Source of the DNA: JARRLC01 sp050290865
GTDB lineage: Bacteria > Pseudomonadota > Alphaproteobacteria > Rhizobiales > Rhodomicrobiaceae
Length of the DNA: 64,000 bases
Reading direction: 5' to 3'
Assembly: GCA_050290865.1 (NCBI GenBank)
Contig: JBNKIW010000002.1
Coordinates: 177,924 to 241,923, forward strand
The position numbers were made by a program, and so were the translations under genes. Numbering within the stretch: the stretch's first letter is position 1; each line of letters begins with the position of its first letter. Shown here piece after piece: positions 8,560 through 16,859 of the stretch. The notes below the pieces were generated by a model. The model made no database searches. It was not told the DNA's origin and worked only from the letters and a program-made list of their open reading frames with translations.

Positions 8560-9011
8560 GGACCTCCTCCGTATGCGAGCTTTTGTTGGCCATCCGCCCG
8601 CCCGTCATTGTGAAAGGCGACCGTAGCAGTCAACATTATGAAATATCTGCCGCAGGAATACCAGCAACGAACGCGCGACTCATCCCGCGCAACTTGCCGG
8701 GCATTTAAGAAGCCGAACCTTTCCTCACGCCGCTCAAACCGTGCTCTCCACAGAAAAAAGGCCCAGGCACGTCTCCGCGCCGGGACCTTTGAGAAATAAG
8801 GCGAACAAGCCTTTTCCGCCTGTTTGGCGGACGTTGCCTTTGCTCAGCGTCAAGCGGTATGCATCCGCGCGAGCCTGAACGGGCAACCTTGAACTCCGGC
8901 GACGAAGCATTTGTACGCGCCGCAGTTCACCGTATTGTGACCATCCGTATTCTTACGGATACGCCGCCGGAGGCAGTGCGGGCAGAGGGGCGGCCAGTTG
9001 GAAGCACGCCT
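8560..9011. other. Intergenic region between phaA and phaB
   Basis: These 452 bases contain no supported gene. An intrinsic terminator facing left (8754-8790) lies in the middle. The bases between it and phaB, with an A/T-rich stretch at 8635-8655, are the likely place for a separate phaB promoter. The bases between the phaA stop and the terminator show no other recognisable element. Confidence 0.5.
8754..8790 (-). terminator. Intrinsic terminator after phaA
   Basis: On the minus strand, AAAGGTCCCGGC is followed by a ~10-nt loop and GCCTGGGCCTTT, a 12-bp stem with two imperfect positions. A run of six Ts (8754-8759 on the complement) follows directly. It lies about 220 bases past the phaA stop and 195 bases before the phaB start, so phaA and phaB are probably separate transcripts. 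Confidence 0.7.
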
Positions 9012-10199
9012 CTAATCGCGTTCGACGCAGAGAGCGACACCCATGCCACCGCCGATGCAGAGCGTGGCGAGCCCTTTCTTGGCGTCCTGCTTCTTCATCT
9101 CATGCAGCAAGGTCACCAGGATGCGCGTCCCCGATGCGCCGATCGGATGGCCGATGGCGATGGCGCCGCCATTGATGTTGACCTTCGCCGTATCCCAGCC
9201 GATGCCCTTGTTGACGGCGCAGGCCTGTGCCGCGAAAGCTTCGTTGGCCTCGATCAGGTCTAGGTCGCCCACGGACCAGCCGGCCTTCTCCAGCGCCATT
9301 TTCGAAGCCGGGATCGGGCCGGTGCCCATGATCGACGGATCGACGCCGGCCTGCGCCCAGGAGACGATGCGCGCGAGTGGTATGAGTTCGCGCCTGGTGG
9401 CCTCCGACGCCTTCATGAGGACGACCGCCGCCGCACCGTCATTGATACCGCTGGCGTTGCCGGCCGTGACCGTGCCGCCCTTCGGATCGAAGGCGGGACG
9501 CAGCTTCGACAGATCCTCGATCTTGCAACCCTCGCGGATATATTCATCCTCCGAGACGACGACCTCGCCCTTGCGGCTCTTGATGACCACGGGGACGATC
9601 TCGTCCTTGAACTTGCCCGCCTTTTTCGCGGCCTCCGCCTTGTTCTGCGAAGCAACGGCGAAGCGGTCCTGGTCCTCGCGCGTTACCTGCCACTGGCGCG
9701 CCACGTTTTCCGCCGTCGCGCCCATGTGGTAGCCGTTGAAGGCGTCCCACAGTCCGTCCTTGATCATCGTATCTACGAATTCGAGCGGGCCCATTTTTTG
9801 CCCTTGCCGGAGATGGGCGCAGTGAGGCGCGAGGCTCATATTCTCCTGCCCACCAGCGACGACAATGCTGGAATCGGCATTGCGGATGGCCTGATAGCCG
9901 AGCGCGACGGAGCGCAGGCCGGAACCGCACACCATGTTCGCCAGCCATGCCGGCGTCTCGATCGGCAACCCGGCATTGATAGCCGCCTGCCGCGCCGGGT
10001 TCTGGCCCTGTCCCGCGGTCAGGATCTGGCCGAGGATGACTTCGGATACCTCGCTGGCATCGACACGCGCCCGCTTCAGGGCTTCCTGGATGACCGTCCG
10101 TCCAAGCTCATGGGCAGGCACGCTGCTTAATGCGCCGTTAAAGGAGCCGACCGGCGTGCGGGCGCCAGCGGCAATGACAATTGCCTCTTGATTACTCAT
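9012..10199 (-). CDS. phaA: Acetyl-CoA acetyltransferase (beta-ketothiolase)
   Basis: PhaA condenses two acetyl-CoA to acetoacetyl-CoA, the first step of PHB synthesis. The 395-residue product is full length. The acyl-accepting cysteine is C91 in MVCGSGLRSVALGYQ, and the second active-site set is H351 in GHPIGASG and C381 in LCIGGGMG. NEAFAAQA, another thiolase signature, is also present. The start is ATG at 10199, preceded by a GAGGAGA ribosome site. A palindromic repeat lies in the region upstream. Confidence 0.95.
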   Translation of the reverse strand: MSNQEAIVIAAGARTPVGSFNGALSSVPAHELGRTVIQEALKRARVDASEVSEVILGQILTAGQGQNPARQAAINAGLPIETPAWLANMVCGSGLRSVALGYQAIRNADSSIVVAGGQENMSLAPHCAHLRQGQKMGPLEFVDTMIKDGLWDAFNGYHMGATAENVARQWQVTREDQDRFAVASQNKAEAAKKAGKFKDEIVPVVIKSRKGEVVVSEDEYIREGCKIEDLSKLRPAFDPKGGTVTAGNASGINDGAAAVVLMKASEATRRELIPLARIVSWAQAGVDPSIMGTGPIPASKMALEKAGWSVGDLDLIEANEAFAAQACAVNKGIGWDTAKVNINGGAIAIGHPIGASGTRILVTLLHEMKKQDAKKGLATLCIGGGMGVALCVERD

Positions 10200-10421
10200 C
10201 CGGATTGGTCTCCTCTAATTGCCAGGAGCGAAAAAAGCAGAATCGCCACTGGCTCTCGATTTCGCGTTCTTGTCGTAACATGGCGCGAATCGGCGAAAAA
10301 GGAAGACAAACTTTCGAGGAAACGCTCTGCATCAACGGGTTGCTATGTGACGCTATCATCGGAGCTGTGGGAAACCGCTGGTGCTGCGCACAACTATCAT
10401 GGTAATTTTGCTGCAGCGCAC

Positions 10422-10510
10422 TAGTACGCCCCGCAGGCAATCCTGGCTCACTTGCCGCGAGTGCTTGCAGGATTTTCTGTGGGTCAGGCGTACTGGCAAG
10501 TTATTGAATC
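10422..10510 (-). repeat. Composite palindromic repeat, copy 2 (module B plus spacer, inverted)
   Basis: TAGTACG at 10422 and the matching CGTACT near 10494 bound a module-B hairpin whose arms, CCCGCAGGCAATCCTG (from 10430) and CAGGATTTTCTGTGGG, pair with several mismatches. The loop holds TTGCCGC. It is followed by GGCAAGTTATTGAATC (10495-10510), the reverse complement of the spacer found in copies 1 and 5. This copy is therefore inverted relative to copy 1 and has lost module A. It lies in the 579-base gap between phaA and phaR, which otherwise shows no gene. Confidence 0.8.
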
Positions 10511-10778
10511 GAGTGCATCTTTTCCGAAACAAGTTCGCTTGAGCGCCGCGCGGCAGATGGGGTGTGAACTTGGCGAAGGGCTGTACCAGTGCCCCGTTTC
10601 TTGAATTGCCTTCGCCCTTCGCGGCAGGTCCATTGAGGTTGTTCGAAGAACAAAAGGACATTAGCAAACCAAAGGAATCCAGTGTGGCTTTTATCTCGCA
10701 GTTGCCTTATTGCGCCCGCGGTAGAGGCGGGGGGAGATGCGGGACGCCACATTCGGGCCGCGCCAGGATCGGATAGCC

Positions 10779-11435
10779 ATGTCGACGAAGAACCATGCAT
10801 TGAACAGCAACCTTCCGCCGGCCAACGGGGGAGGCGCGGGAGGAGAAGCCAGGCCCAAACCTGTCATCATCAAGAAATACGCCAACCGCCGCCTCTACAA
10901 CACCGGCACCAGCGCTTATGTGACGCTCGACGATCTGGCGGAGATGGTGCGCCGCGAGAACGACTTCGAAGTCTACGACGCCAAGACCGGCGAGGATCTG
11001 ACGCATTCCGTCCTGACGCAAATCATCGTCGAGCAGGAAAGCAAGAGCAACGAGAACCTCCTGCCGATAGGGTTCCTCCGGCAGTTGATCCGTTTCTATG
11101 GCAACTCGATGGAACGGCTCGTCCCCAGCTACCTCGAATACAGTTTGGACACCCTCTCGCGCGAGCAGGAAAAATACCGTCAGCAATTTGCCGATACGTT
11201 CGGCAGTGCCGCCCTGGAGGCCATGCAGGAGCAGACACTGAAAAATCTGGCCGTGTTCGGCCAGGCGCTGAACATGTTCGCGCCGTTTACCAGCTTTGCG
11301 TCCGCGTCGGCTGCCGCAAAGGGAGCCCCCAAGCAGGCCGAAGCCCCGCAGCCGAGCAACGTCGAGATCGACGAGCTGAAATCCCAACTCGCCGCCATCC
11401 AGGCTCAGCTTAATGAACTTGCCGGGCAGAAATAG
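10779..11435 (+). CDS. phaR: PHB synthesis repressor / granule-associated regulator PhaR
   Basis: The protein carries the PHB-accumulation regulatory DNA-binding domain, IIKKYANRRLYNTGTSAYVTLDDLAEMVRR, and the following FEVYDAKTGEDLTHSVLTQIIVEQE segment, which are highly conserved in PhaR. PhaR binds PHB and represses phasin and other pha genes until polymer forms. A second helical region with a coiled-coil-like end (IDELKSQLAAIQAQLNELA) closes the 218-residue protein. ATG at 10779 is preferred over an in-frame upstream start at 10737 because the family begins shortly before the conserved domain. It is divergent from phaA. Confidence 0.93.
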   Translation: MSTKNHALNSNLPPANGGGAGGEARPKPVIIKKYANRRLYNTGTSAYVTLDDLAEMVRRENDFEVYDAKTGEDLTHSVLTQIIVEQESKSNENLLPIGFLRQLIRFYGNSMERLVPSYLEYSLDTLSREQEKYRQQFADTFGSAALEAMQEQTLKNLAVFGQALNMFAPFTSFASASAAAKGAPKQAEAPQPSNVEIDELKSQLAAIQAQLNELAGQK

Positions 11436-11570
11436 CCGCGGCTTCCGGCCATACTGCTGTCAATATTATCTTAAAGATTGTGCAAGCGCTTAACGGGGCT
11501 GCGCTCACGGCATTCTTCAGCGGCTTGTCGCTCGTGCGTGTAAACGCCGTTAACGCCATACGAGAATGGG

Positions 11571-11585
11571 TTAAGGGGCCATTAA
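11571..11585 (+). promoter_or_regulatory. Candidate CtrA-binding site (TTAA-N7-TTAA)
   Basis: TTAA at 11571-11574 and TTAA at 11582-11585 are separated by exactly seven bases (GGGGCCA), matching the CtrA consensus of alphaproteobacteria. Another GTTAAC lies about 20 bases upstream. The site is 110 bases before the CAP-domain lipoprotein start. It is a motif match only; short motifs of this kind also occur by chance. Confidence 0.35.
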
Positions 11586-11695
11586 ACACGCAGGTGCTAT
11601 CGTTTCGGGGATTGCCGGTATCCGGTTTCATTTGACCCGTTGCGGTGAGGGCTTTTTGCGTGCGTGGTACTGTTCAGGCCGCAAGGAGGAGATGG

Positions 11696-12340
11696 ATGGT
11701 TCGGGTTCTCGCGTCGCTGCTGCTCGTGCTGACACTGCCTGCCTGTGCGATCTCGCCACCGTCGTCGATGTTCACTTCGCTGGCGAACCGGGATGCGGCT
11801 GACCAGCCGCAGGCCGCGCCAAGACAGAAACCGGTGCAGCATGCCAGTTTTTCCAATTCGATCGGCAGTATCTGGGATTCGGTGAAATCCGGCATCGGCC
11901 TTGACAGCACGATCAGGACCACCACCACGGACAATACCCCCGTACAGGCCCTGAACCCTCAGGACGCCCAGCGCCTCCTCAACATCTACCGCGCGCAAAA
12001 AGGGCTGCGCCCCGTGAAGCTGAACCCCAAGCTGACCAAAGCCGCGACAAAGCATGCCAAGGATCTGGCCAAGAATGACCGGCTCTCCCACTACGGCTCG
12101 GACGGCTCGGATGCGTGGGACCGCGTGCAGCGCGCCGGCTATCAGGCCCGCCGGGCGGCGGAGAATGTCGGGCGTGGACAGCGCACGCTGCAGGAGATCT
12201 TGCAGGGGTGGCAGAAAAGCCGCGACCACAACGCCAATCTCCTCCTGGCGGACGCCGATGAGATGGGCATTGCGATGGCCTATAACCCCAACACCCAGTT
12301 CAAGACCTATTGGGCGCTCGTACTCGGCTCGCAAGATTAG
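11696..12340 (+). CDS. CAP-domain (SCP/PR-1-like) lipoprotein
   Basis: The protein starts MVRVLASLLLVLTLPACA, a signal peptide with a lipobox (LPAC, cysteine at residue 17), so it should be membrane-anchored and periplasmic. The mature part is variable up to about residue 85. A CAP domain follows: LLNIYRAQKGLRPVKLNPKLTKAATKHAKDLA, then LSHYGSDGSDAWDRVQRAGY, RRAAENVGRG and a C-terminal NLLLADADEMGIAMAY and YWALVLGS. ATG at 11696 has AGGAGGA five bases upstream and is preferred over longer starts. Bacterial CAP proteins are linked to cell-wall or extracellular functions, with no firm biochemical role. A CtrA-like site lies upstream. Confidence 0.8.
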   Translation: MVRVLASLLLVLTLPACAISPPSSMFTSLANRDAADQPQAAPRQKPVQHASFSNSIGSIWDSVKSGIGLDSTIRTTTTDNTPVQALNPQDAQRLLNIYRAQKGLRPVKLNPKLTKAATKHAKDLAKNDRLSHYGSDGSDAWDRVQRAGYQARRAAENVGRGQRTLQEILQGWQKSRDHNANLLLADADEMGIAMAYNPNTQFKTYWALVLGSQD

Positions 12341-12501
12341 CGGCAGCGGCATGTCGCCGCCTTCACGGCGCCACGGGCTTTGCATTAAATTGATGTCCTG
12401 ATGGGGGCGGACCCGCGTCCGATTACCCCGGGCCGTGCTTCTTTTCGCGAAGCCGGATTATCGTGTCTTCAGTTGGTGCCCAAGGAGGTCTGCGGAAGTC
12501 C

Positions 12502-12819
12502 ATGGCCTATGTCGCGCTGGACCGTTTCGGAAACACCATCCACAATCCCACTCCCGCGCAGATGGAGCAATTGCTGGCCTCCTTCTCCTGGGGCGGCGTC
12601 GACAGCCACCCCGAAGTCTCGATCATCCACGAGTCGGGCTGGCGGCTGAAATATTACCCATCCGGTCTGCTGCTGCTTGAGAATGCCGCGGAGGACAAGG
12701 GACCGTGGCACATGCGCGGTCTGTCGCGCGAGGTGGTGAAGGAGATGTGGCTCTGGATGGCCAATGGCGAGCTGGAAAAGGTCGGCTCAGCCGGATGGCT
12801 GCCGGGATACGGGGCCTGA
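12502..12819 (+). CDS. Conserved small hypothetical protein
   Basis: From ATG at 12502, which has AAGGAGGT about 12 bases upstream, the product is 105 residues starting MAYVALDRFGNTIHNPTPAQ. It is a soluble-looking alpha/beta protein with several aromatic residues (HESGWRLKYYPSGLLLLEN; EVVKEMWLWMANGELEKVGSAGWLPGYGA). I do not recognise a family or catalytic motif. It lies between the CAP lipoprotein on the same strand and the convergent lipoprotein gene at 12834. An upstream GTG at 12463 is in frame but has a poorer ribosome site. Confidence 0.6.
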   Translation: MAYVALDRFGNTIHNPTPAQMEQLLASFSWGGVDSHPEVSIIHESGWRLKYYPSGLLLLENAAEDKGPWHMRGLSREVVKEMWLWMANGELEKVGSAGWLPGYGA

Positions 12820-12833
12820 TCTGAGATGCGAGG

Positions 12834-13463
12834 TCAATTTGCCTCAGCCAGCCGGCGGCGGCGAAGTGAAGCGGCCCAGCGCACCATCTGGCCTGTCGTC
12901 CGGCTGAAGCCGGTCTGCAGGGCGGCGACGCCGTTATCCGGATCGTCCCTGCCGGACGGCACCCGCGCGGAAAACTCCTTTGCTGCCAGCACATTGCCGC
13001 GCTTCTCGTTTATCATCCGCGCGTAAATGGCCACGGTCGCCGCCGTGCCGCCCTCTTTCGCGACCTCGATCTGGAAACTGCGCACGTCGATCGCCAGGAC
13101 ATAGTCGCCGTCCAGCCTGTCATGGGTCGTGAGTATGGCGCGAAATGCCCCGGAATCTTGCAGGGCCGCGACGATCTGCGACTGCAGCAGCCGCGGCAGC
13201 CGGTCGCTCCATGCGGCGTCGGCGAAATAGGAGATGCGGCCGCTGCGTGAGGACACCATGATGCGGTCGGTATCGATGGCACGCCCGGCCGTGGGCGCCT
13301 GAACGATGAGTTGCACCGGCCAGCGCTTCAGCCCGAGATCCCCCGTATCGGGGGCGTTGATGGTGTAGGTCGCAGGAGCCGGGCCGTTCGTCATGCCGGC
13401 CATGGCGCAGCCACCGAACCCAAGACACAGCACGCTCACGCGCAACAACGACAAGACGCTCAT
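12834..13463 (-). CDS. ABC-type transport auxiliary lipoprotein (PqiC/Mce-associated family)
   Basis: The N-terminus SLLRVSVLCLGFGGCA is a signal peptide with a lipobox ending in Cys19. The rest matches the ABC-type transport auxiliary lipoprotein family: YTINAP, WPVQLIVQAPTAGRAIDTDRIMV, ISYFADAAWSDRLPRLLQSQIVAALQDSG, DYVLAIDVRSFQIE and FSARVP. These lipoproteins pair with MCE proteins in envelope lipid transport and probably sit on the inner leaflet of the outer membrane. It follows mlaD by 75 bases on the same strand. The 209-residue length is usual. Confidence 0.85.
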   Translation of the reverse strand: MSVLSLLRVSVLCLGFGGCAMAGMTNGPAPATYTINAPDTGDLGLKRWPVQLIVQAPTAGRAIDTDRIMVSSRSGRISYFADAAWSDRLPRLLQSQIVAALQDSGAFRAILTTHDRLDGDYVLAIDVRSFQIEVAKEGGTAATVAIYARMINEKRGNVLAAKEFSARVPSGRDDPDNGVAALQTGFSRTTGQMVRWAASLRRRRLAEAN

Positions 13464-13538
13464 AGCGCAACGCCGCTCCTTTTAACGTCCGGAATCGCGC
13501 TGCGAGGTTAACATCTCGGCCCGCAGCGCTGTCAAACC

Positions 13539-14492
13539 CTATTGTTGGCCGGGTTTATATTCCGGCATCTGACTGCCGCCGAAAATGAGGCTGGACGGGT
13601 TGTGCTCCACCTTTTGCAGCACGCGGTCGAGATTCGCGGCCAAGCGCCTGCCATCCCTCATGAACAGCTCGAATTCCTTCATGCTGCGCTGAGCTTGGCG
13701 CGTCAGCGCGCTCGCCTCGTTGCCGACGGATTTATCCAGCTTCTGCGCCAGATTATGAAAAGATTGCGCTGCTTGTTGCGCCTGGGCAACGATAGAGTTG
13801 CCATCGCCGGACACCGCTGTGGAAAACTGGTTTGCGGTGCGGTCCAGCTTGTCGGCCAGCGTATTGAAACGCGCCGAGAGAACGCGCGCTTCCTTGATCA
13901 GAGCAGCCACCTCTTCCTTATTGGCGTGAAGCATGGCGGTGAAGGATTCGATATTCAGTGCCGTCCGGTGCACGACATCCGCGTTCGCGGCGATGAGTTC
14001 GTTCAGCCGCGCGAACAGCACGTTTGCTTTTGCGAGCACGTCGGGTACACCGCCGCCACCGCCCACGGTGCCGCCGCCCGTCCCGGCGTGAATGACCGGC
14101 GGGCGTTCGCCCGGCTTCGCGGTCAAGAGCGGAGCGTCCGGTGTGCCGGGCGAGATCTCCAGCGCCACCATTCCCGCCAAGCCCTGCTGAGCGATGTATG
14201 CCGCGGAATTCTCGCGCACCGGCGTGTCCCGCGCAATGGCAATGACCGCGCGGACATTGCGTGTATCCTCCGGCACGATGCGCAGTTTCTTCACCGAGCC
14301 GACACGCAGACCGTTGAAGAACACGGCGCTGGCCTCGCCGAGGCCCTGGACGGACCCGGAGAAGACAACGTCGTAGCGCTTCGACGAGCCGCCGTTCATG
14401 AACGCCTCGATCCAGTAGACGAATGCGAAGGCTACGCCCAGCACGAGGAGGACGAAGCCGCCGATGACCAGATGATTTGCCTTGGTTTCCAT
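13539..14492 (-). CDS. mlaD: MCE-domain phospholipid-transport protein (MlaD-like)
   Basis: The protein starts METKANHLVIGGFVLLVLGVAFAFVYWIEAF, an N-terminal membrane anchor. An MCE domain follows (YDVVFSGSVQGLGEASAVFFNGLRVGSVKKLRI, TPVRENSAAYIAQQGLAGMVALEISPG), then a Gly-rich linker near residues 130-150. The second half is a long helical region (residues ~155-300) typical of alphaproteobacterial MlaD proteins that form periplasmic hexamers. At 317 residues it is complete. Its natural partners mlaF and mlaE are not adjacent but lie at 30282-32216 on the same strand, beyond the EPS locus. A palindromic repeat begins 10 bases upstream of the start. Confidence 0.9.
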   Translation of the reverse strand: METKANHLVIGGFVLLVLGVAFAFVYWIEAFMNGGSSKRYDVVFSGSVQGLGEASAVFFNGLRVGSVKKLRIVPEDTRNVRAVIAIARDTPVRENSAAYIAQQGLAGMVALEISPGTPDAPLLTAKPGERPPVIHAGTGGGTVGGGGGVPDVLAKANVLFARLNELIAANADVVHRTALNIESFTAMLHANKEEVAALIKEARVLSARFNTLADKLDRTANQFSTAVSGDGNSIVAQAQQAAQSFHNLAQKLDKSVGNEASALTRQAQRSMKEFELFMRDGRRLAANLDRVLQKVEHNPSSLIFGGSQMPEYKPGQQ

Positions 14493-14502
14493 GGTTCTCG
14501 TC

Positions 14503-14577
14503 TAGTACAGCCCGCCAAGAATTCCTCAACCACTTGCCGCACCTGTTCACAGGATTTCTTGGCGGTCAAGCGTACTA
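14503..14577 (-). repeat. Palindromic repeat, copy 3 (chimeric A/B ends)
   Basis: The left end is TAGTACAGC as in module A, and the right end is GCGTACTA as in module B. The inner arms CCGCCAAGAATTCCT (from 14512) and AGGATTTCTTGGCGG (to 14565) pair with one mismatch, and the loop contains TTGCCGC. ATTGATC follows, resembling the end of the inverted spacer. The element occupies the mlaD 5' leader, 10 bases before the start codon, so any mlaD transcript from upstream must carry this hairpin. Confidence 0.8.
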
Positions 14578-14868
14578 TTGATCAGCGCACACATAAGGGT
14601 GCATACTTCTTGGCGCATGAAGTCGGGAATGATGGCCGAGCGGATATAAGAAAGGGCGATATCTGTCAGTTGGATCACCAGCCACATGGAAGCTATGTGG
14701 CTGCGTGCCGTCCGCGCTGGTACGCCCCGCGAAGCTTTCACCGAACGAGAATGACGCGCGATCCGCCTCCTGATGGACGCATGAATTGAGCGTTCCTGAA
14801 GGTGAACGAGCGGCGCAGACTTTGGCTTTGCAAAGAGGAGCGGCGCCACGTAGAATGCCGGTACTTGC

Positions 14869-14942
14869 GCGGGTGTAGCTCAATGGTAGAGCGAGAGCCT
14901 TCCAAGCTCCAGACGAGGGTTCGATTCCCTTCACCCGCTCCA
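14869..14942 (+). tRNA. tRNA-Gly (anticodon TCC)
   Basis: The acceptor stem GCGGGTG (14869-14875) pairs with CACCCGC (14932-14938). The D arm is GCTC-AATGGTA-GAGC, the anticodon loop is CTTCCAA with TCC at 14901-14903, and the T arm contains GGTTCGATTCC. CCA is encoded at 14940-14942. The gene stands between mlaD and the EPS locus, a possible integration point, though no attL/attR-type duplicate of its 3' end was found at the other edge of the EPS block. Confidence 0.95.
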
Positions 14943-14969
14943 TCGATACCTGCGCATTCCCTCCGATCA

Positions 14970-15283
14970 TTGCCGCCGCTTCCCTTCGTGAACCGCGTCC
15001 CGGCCTGATCGCGCCACCCCTGCATCACCGGCAATATGTGCGGCTGCACCTGCAGCACACGCGCGACGATTTCAACCGCGCCGGGCACCACGTTGGCGTC
15101 GCGCTCCCAATCCGACACCGCGATTCTGCCGACACCGACGAGCCGCGCGAAATCCTGGACGCGCCATACCGCCGCCTGATCGCCCGAGATCCTCGTCGAT
15201 GATTTCGACTGTCGCCCGACGGCGCCAACCAAAGTGCGATCCTGTGGGCGCGTGGCAGATGCCGACCGAGGTATCATGACCAA
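14970..15283 (-). pseudogene. Remnant of an XRE/MqsA-like helix-turn-helix regulator
   Basis: The minus-strand translation contains VQDFARLVGVGRIAVSDWER followed by DANVVPGAVEIVARVLQV, which reads as the helix-turn-helix of an XRE-type regulator or antitoxin (compare FA..LGVS...V.DWERG). The frame has no convincing start and runs on through the antisense of the tRNA-Gly, so both ends are lost. It may be debris of a mobile element or toxin-antitoxin module near the tRNA. A profile search of the ~60-residue core would decide; failure to hit HTH_3/HTH_19 would refute it. Confidence 0.35.
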
Positions 15284-15311
15284 TCGCGACCATTCTGACC
15301 AAAGGGGTCGC

Positions 15312-15402
15312 TAGTACAGCCCGAAGCAAGTTCGCACCGCGTTTGCCGCAAGCGCTCCTGCGAGACTGTCGAGGATAAACTGTTATGTAATCAATAACTT
15401 GC
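15312..15402 (+). repeat. Palindromic repeat, copy 4 (degenerate module A plus spacer)
   Basis: TAGTACAGCCCG at 15312 begins a module-A left arm (AGCAAGTTCG) and a GTTTGCCGCA loop. The right arm has decayed: GACTGTCGAGGATAAACTGT at 15364-15383 aligns with the intact GGCTCGCGGATAAGCTGT of copies 1 and 5, but pairing is poor. AATCAATAACTTGC (15389-15402) is the spacer. Module B is missing. The following ~270 bases up to the GH5 gene are AT-rich and contain no supported gene. Confidence 0.7.
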
Positions 15403-15671
15403 GAAGGGTCTACACCATACGTTTCTCCGGGGTACGAAGATCGCATGACACAATATGCTGCACGGATTGAGGCAGAGCAAAACGTCCCTAATTTGTTCAA
15501 TCTCGCGGCTGCTACTTCAACCGCGGTGGAACTGCGCTTCATAAGGCCAGGTGAATACACCCTAAATTTTCGATTGATGTTTCGGAATTGCCATATCTTG
15601 TGCGAAATGTTATGGATTTTGCGAAGCGTAGTATTAGTAAGCGTATGTAATCAGTTATTGGGTTTGTAAAA

Positions 15672-16859
15672 ATGTTTCGCTTTGTGCTTGTTATAGTTGC
15701 GTTGCTTGCAGGGGTCGCGTCTCCCGCTCAGGTTGCAGCGGACGGACGTGCGGCGCACGGTTTTCATCGCGGGGTCAGCCTGTCCAATTGGCTGGCAAAC
15801 GCCCGGCGTCAGCCGATTTTCGAGCGTGACTTCGCGCATATCAGAGAGGCCGGCTTCGATCACGTGCGCCTGCCTGTTGTCCCTCAAGCGCTAGGCTTCA
15901 AACTGGGCGCTGGCAACCCCACCTCGGCCGCGGCACTGGATTTCTCTCGCCTCGACAGCGCGTTGGAAATGGCAGAAGGGCAGAAGCTGGCGGTTATTCT
16001 GGATATCCATCCGTATCGCAGGTTCATGAAAACCCTTGAAGGTCGGGTCTGGGCCGAAGACCAGTTCGTTGCCCTCTGGTCCGCCCTTGCGCGCCGCTAC
16101 AAGGACCGTCCTGATACGCTCGCGTTCGAACTGCTCAATGAACCGCAATATTACCATGGGAATGCGCGCTACCGAGACCTTATGATCCGTACTGTGGCAG
16201 CAGTGCGGAAAGAAGACCCCAATCGCTGGCTCGTCGTCGGTGCGCCGCGCGGTTCGTCGATCAAGGGGCTCCTGCAGATGCTCCCCCTGCCGGACAGCCG
16301 CATCATATACGCATTCCACTTCTACAAGCCCTACATCATTACACATCAGGGGGTTCGGCAGGGCTTCGAGGGCATGGCGGTCCGCTATTTTCGCGCCCTC
16401 CCTTATCCGTCGCGTCTGGCTGACAGGATGGCCGCCGACTATGCACCCGGCGCACCGGACAAAGCGAAGGCGGCGAGCGAACTGGCGCAATACAGGGCGG
16501 CAGATTGGAGTGTGGCCCGCATCGCGAACCACATCCGGGAAGCGGAGGTCTGGAGCAAAAGGCACCGCGTGCCGGTGATCTGCAGCGAGTTCGGTGTGCG
16601 ACGCACCAGTATTGATAAGGCATCCCGCTACCGCTGGATTGGAGATGTCCGTGCTGCGTTGGATAGGAGTGATATTGGCTGGGAGATCTGGGACTTCTCG
16701 GACCTGTTCGGTATTACGCGGCTGGAGGGGAAGACAACCAGACCAGACCCGGTGGATGGTTCGATACGGTTCGTCAACCCCGCCGCCGGACGGCGAGTGA
16801 TCGAACCGGAGGCGATTGCTGCTCTTGGCTTGAGACCACGGGGGCGTCCGGAGCGCTAA
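15672..16859 (+). CDS. Secreted glycoside hydrolase family 5 (cellulase-like)
   Basis: A signal peptide, MFRFVLVIVALLAGVASPAQVAA, precedes a TIM-barrel GH5 domain. Motifs in order are GVSLSNWL, HIREAGFDHVRLPV, AVILDIHPY, the acid/base Glu in FELLNEPQ (E157), IIYAFHFYKP, and the nucleophile Glu in PVICSEFGV (E306). The 395-residue product is full length and should act in the periplasm or outside the cell. GH5 enzymes cleave beta-1,4 glucans, mannans and related polymers. Placed at the head of the EPS genes, it probably trims or releases the polymer rather than serving nutrition; that is inference. Confidence 0.88.
   Translation: MFRFVLVIVALLAGVASPAQVAADGRAAHGFHRGVSLSNWLANARRQPIFERDFAHIREAGFDHVRLPVVPQALGFKLGAGNPTSAAALDFSRLDSALEMAEGQKLAVILDIHPYRRFMKTLEGRVWAEDQFVALWSALARRYKDRPDTLAFELLNEPQYYHGNARYRDLMIRTVAAVRKEDPNRWLVVGAPRGSSIKGLLQMLPLPDSRIIYAFHFYKPYIITHQGVRQGFEGMAVRYFRALPYPSRLADRMAADYAPGAPDKAKAASELAQYRAADWSVARIANHIREAEVWSKRHRVPVICSEFGVRRTSIDKASRYRWIGDVRAALDRSDIGWEIWDFSDLFGITRLEGKTTRPDPVDGSIRFVNPAAGRRVIEPEAIAALGLRPRGRPER

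Noticed and set aside
14719..14733. GGTACGCCCCGCGAA, like the left end of repeat module B
   Set aside because: The second arm and loop are absent; too short to support as a copy.
14575..14970. Minus-strand open frame of 131 codons containing RVKGIEPSSGAWKALALPLS
   Set aside because: This is the antisense translation of tRNA-Gly(TCC), a well-known false protein family; the tRNA explains the conservation.
15072..15660. Small frames in the region before the GH5 gene
   Set aside because: No start with ribosome site, no conserved features and AT-rich composition; considered non-coding.
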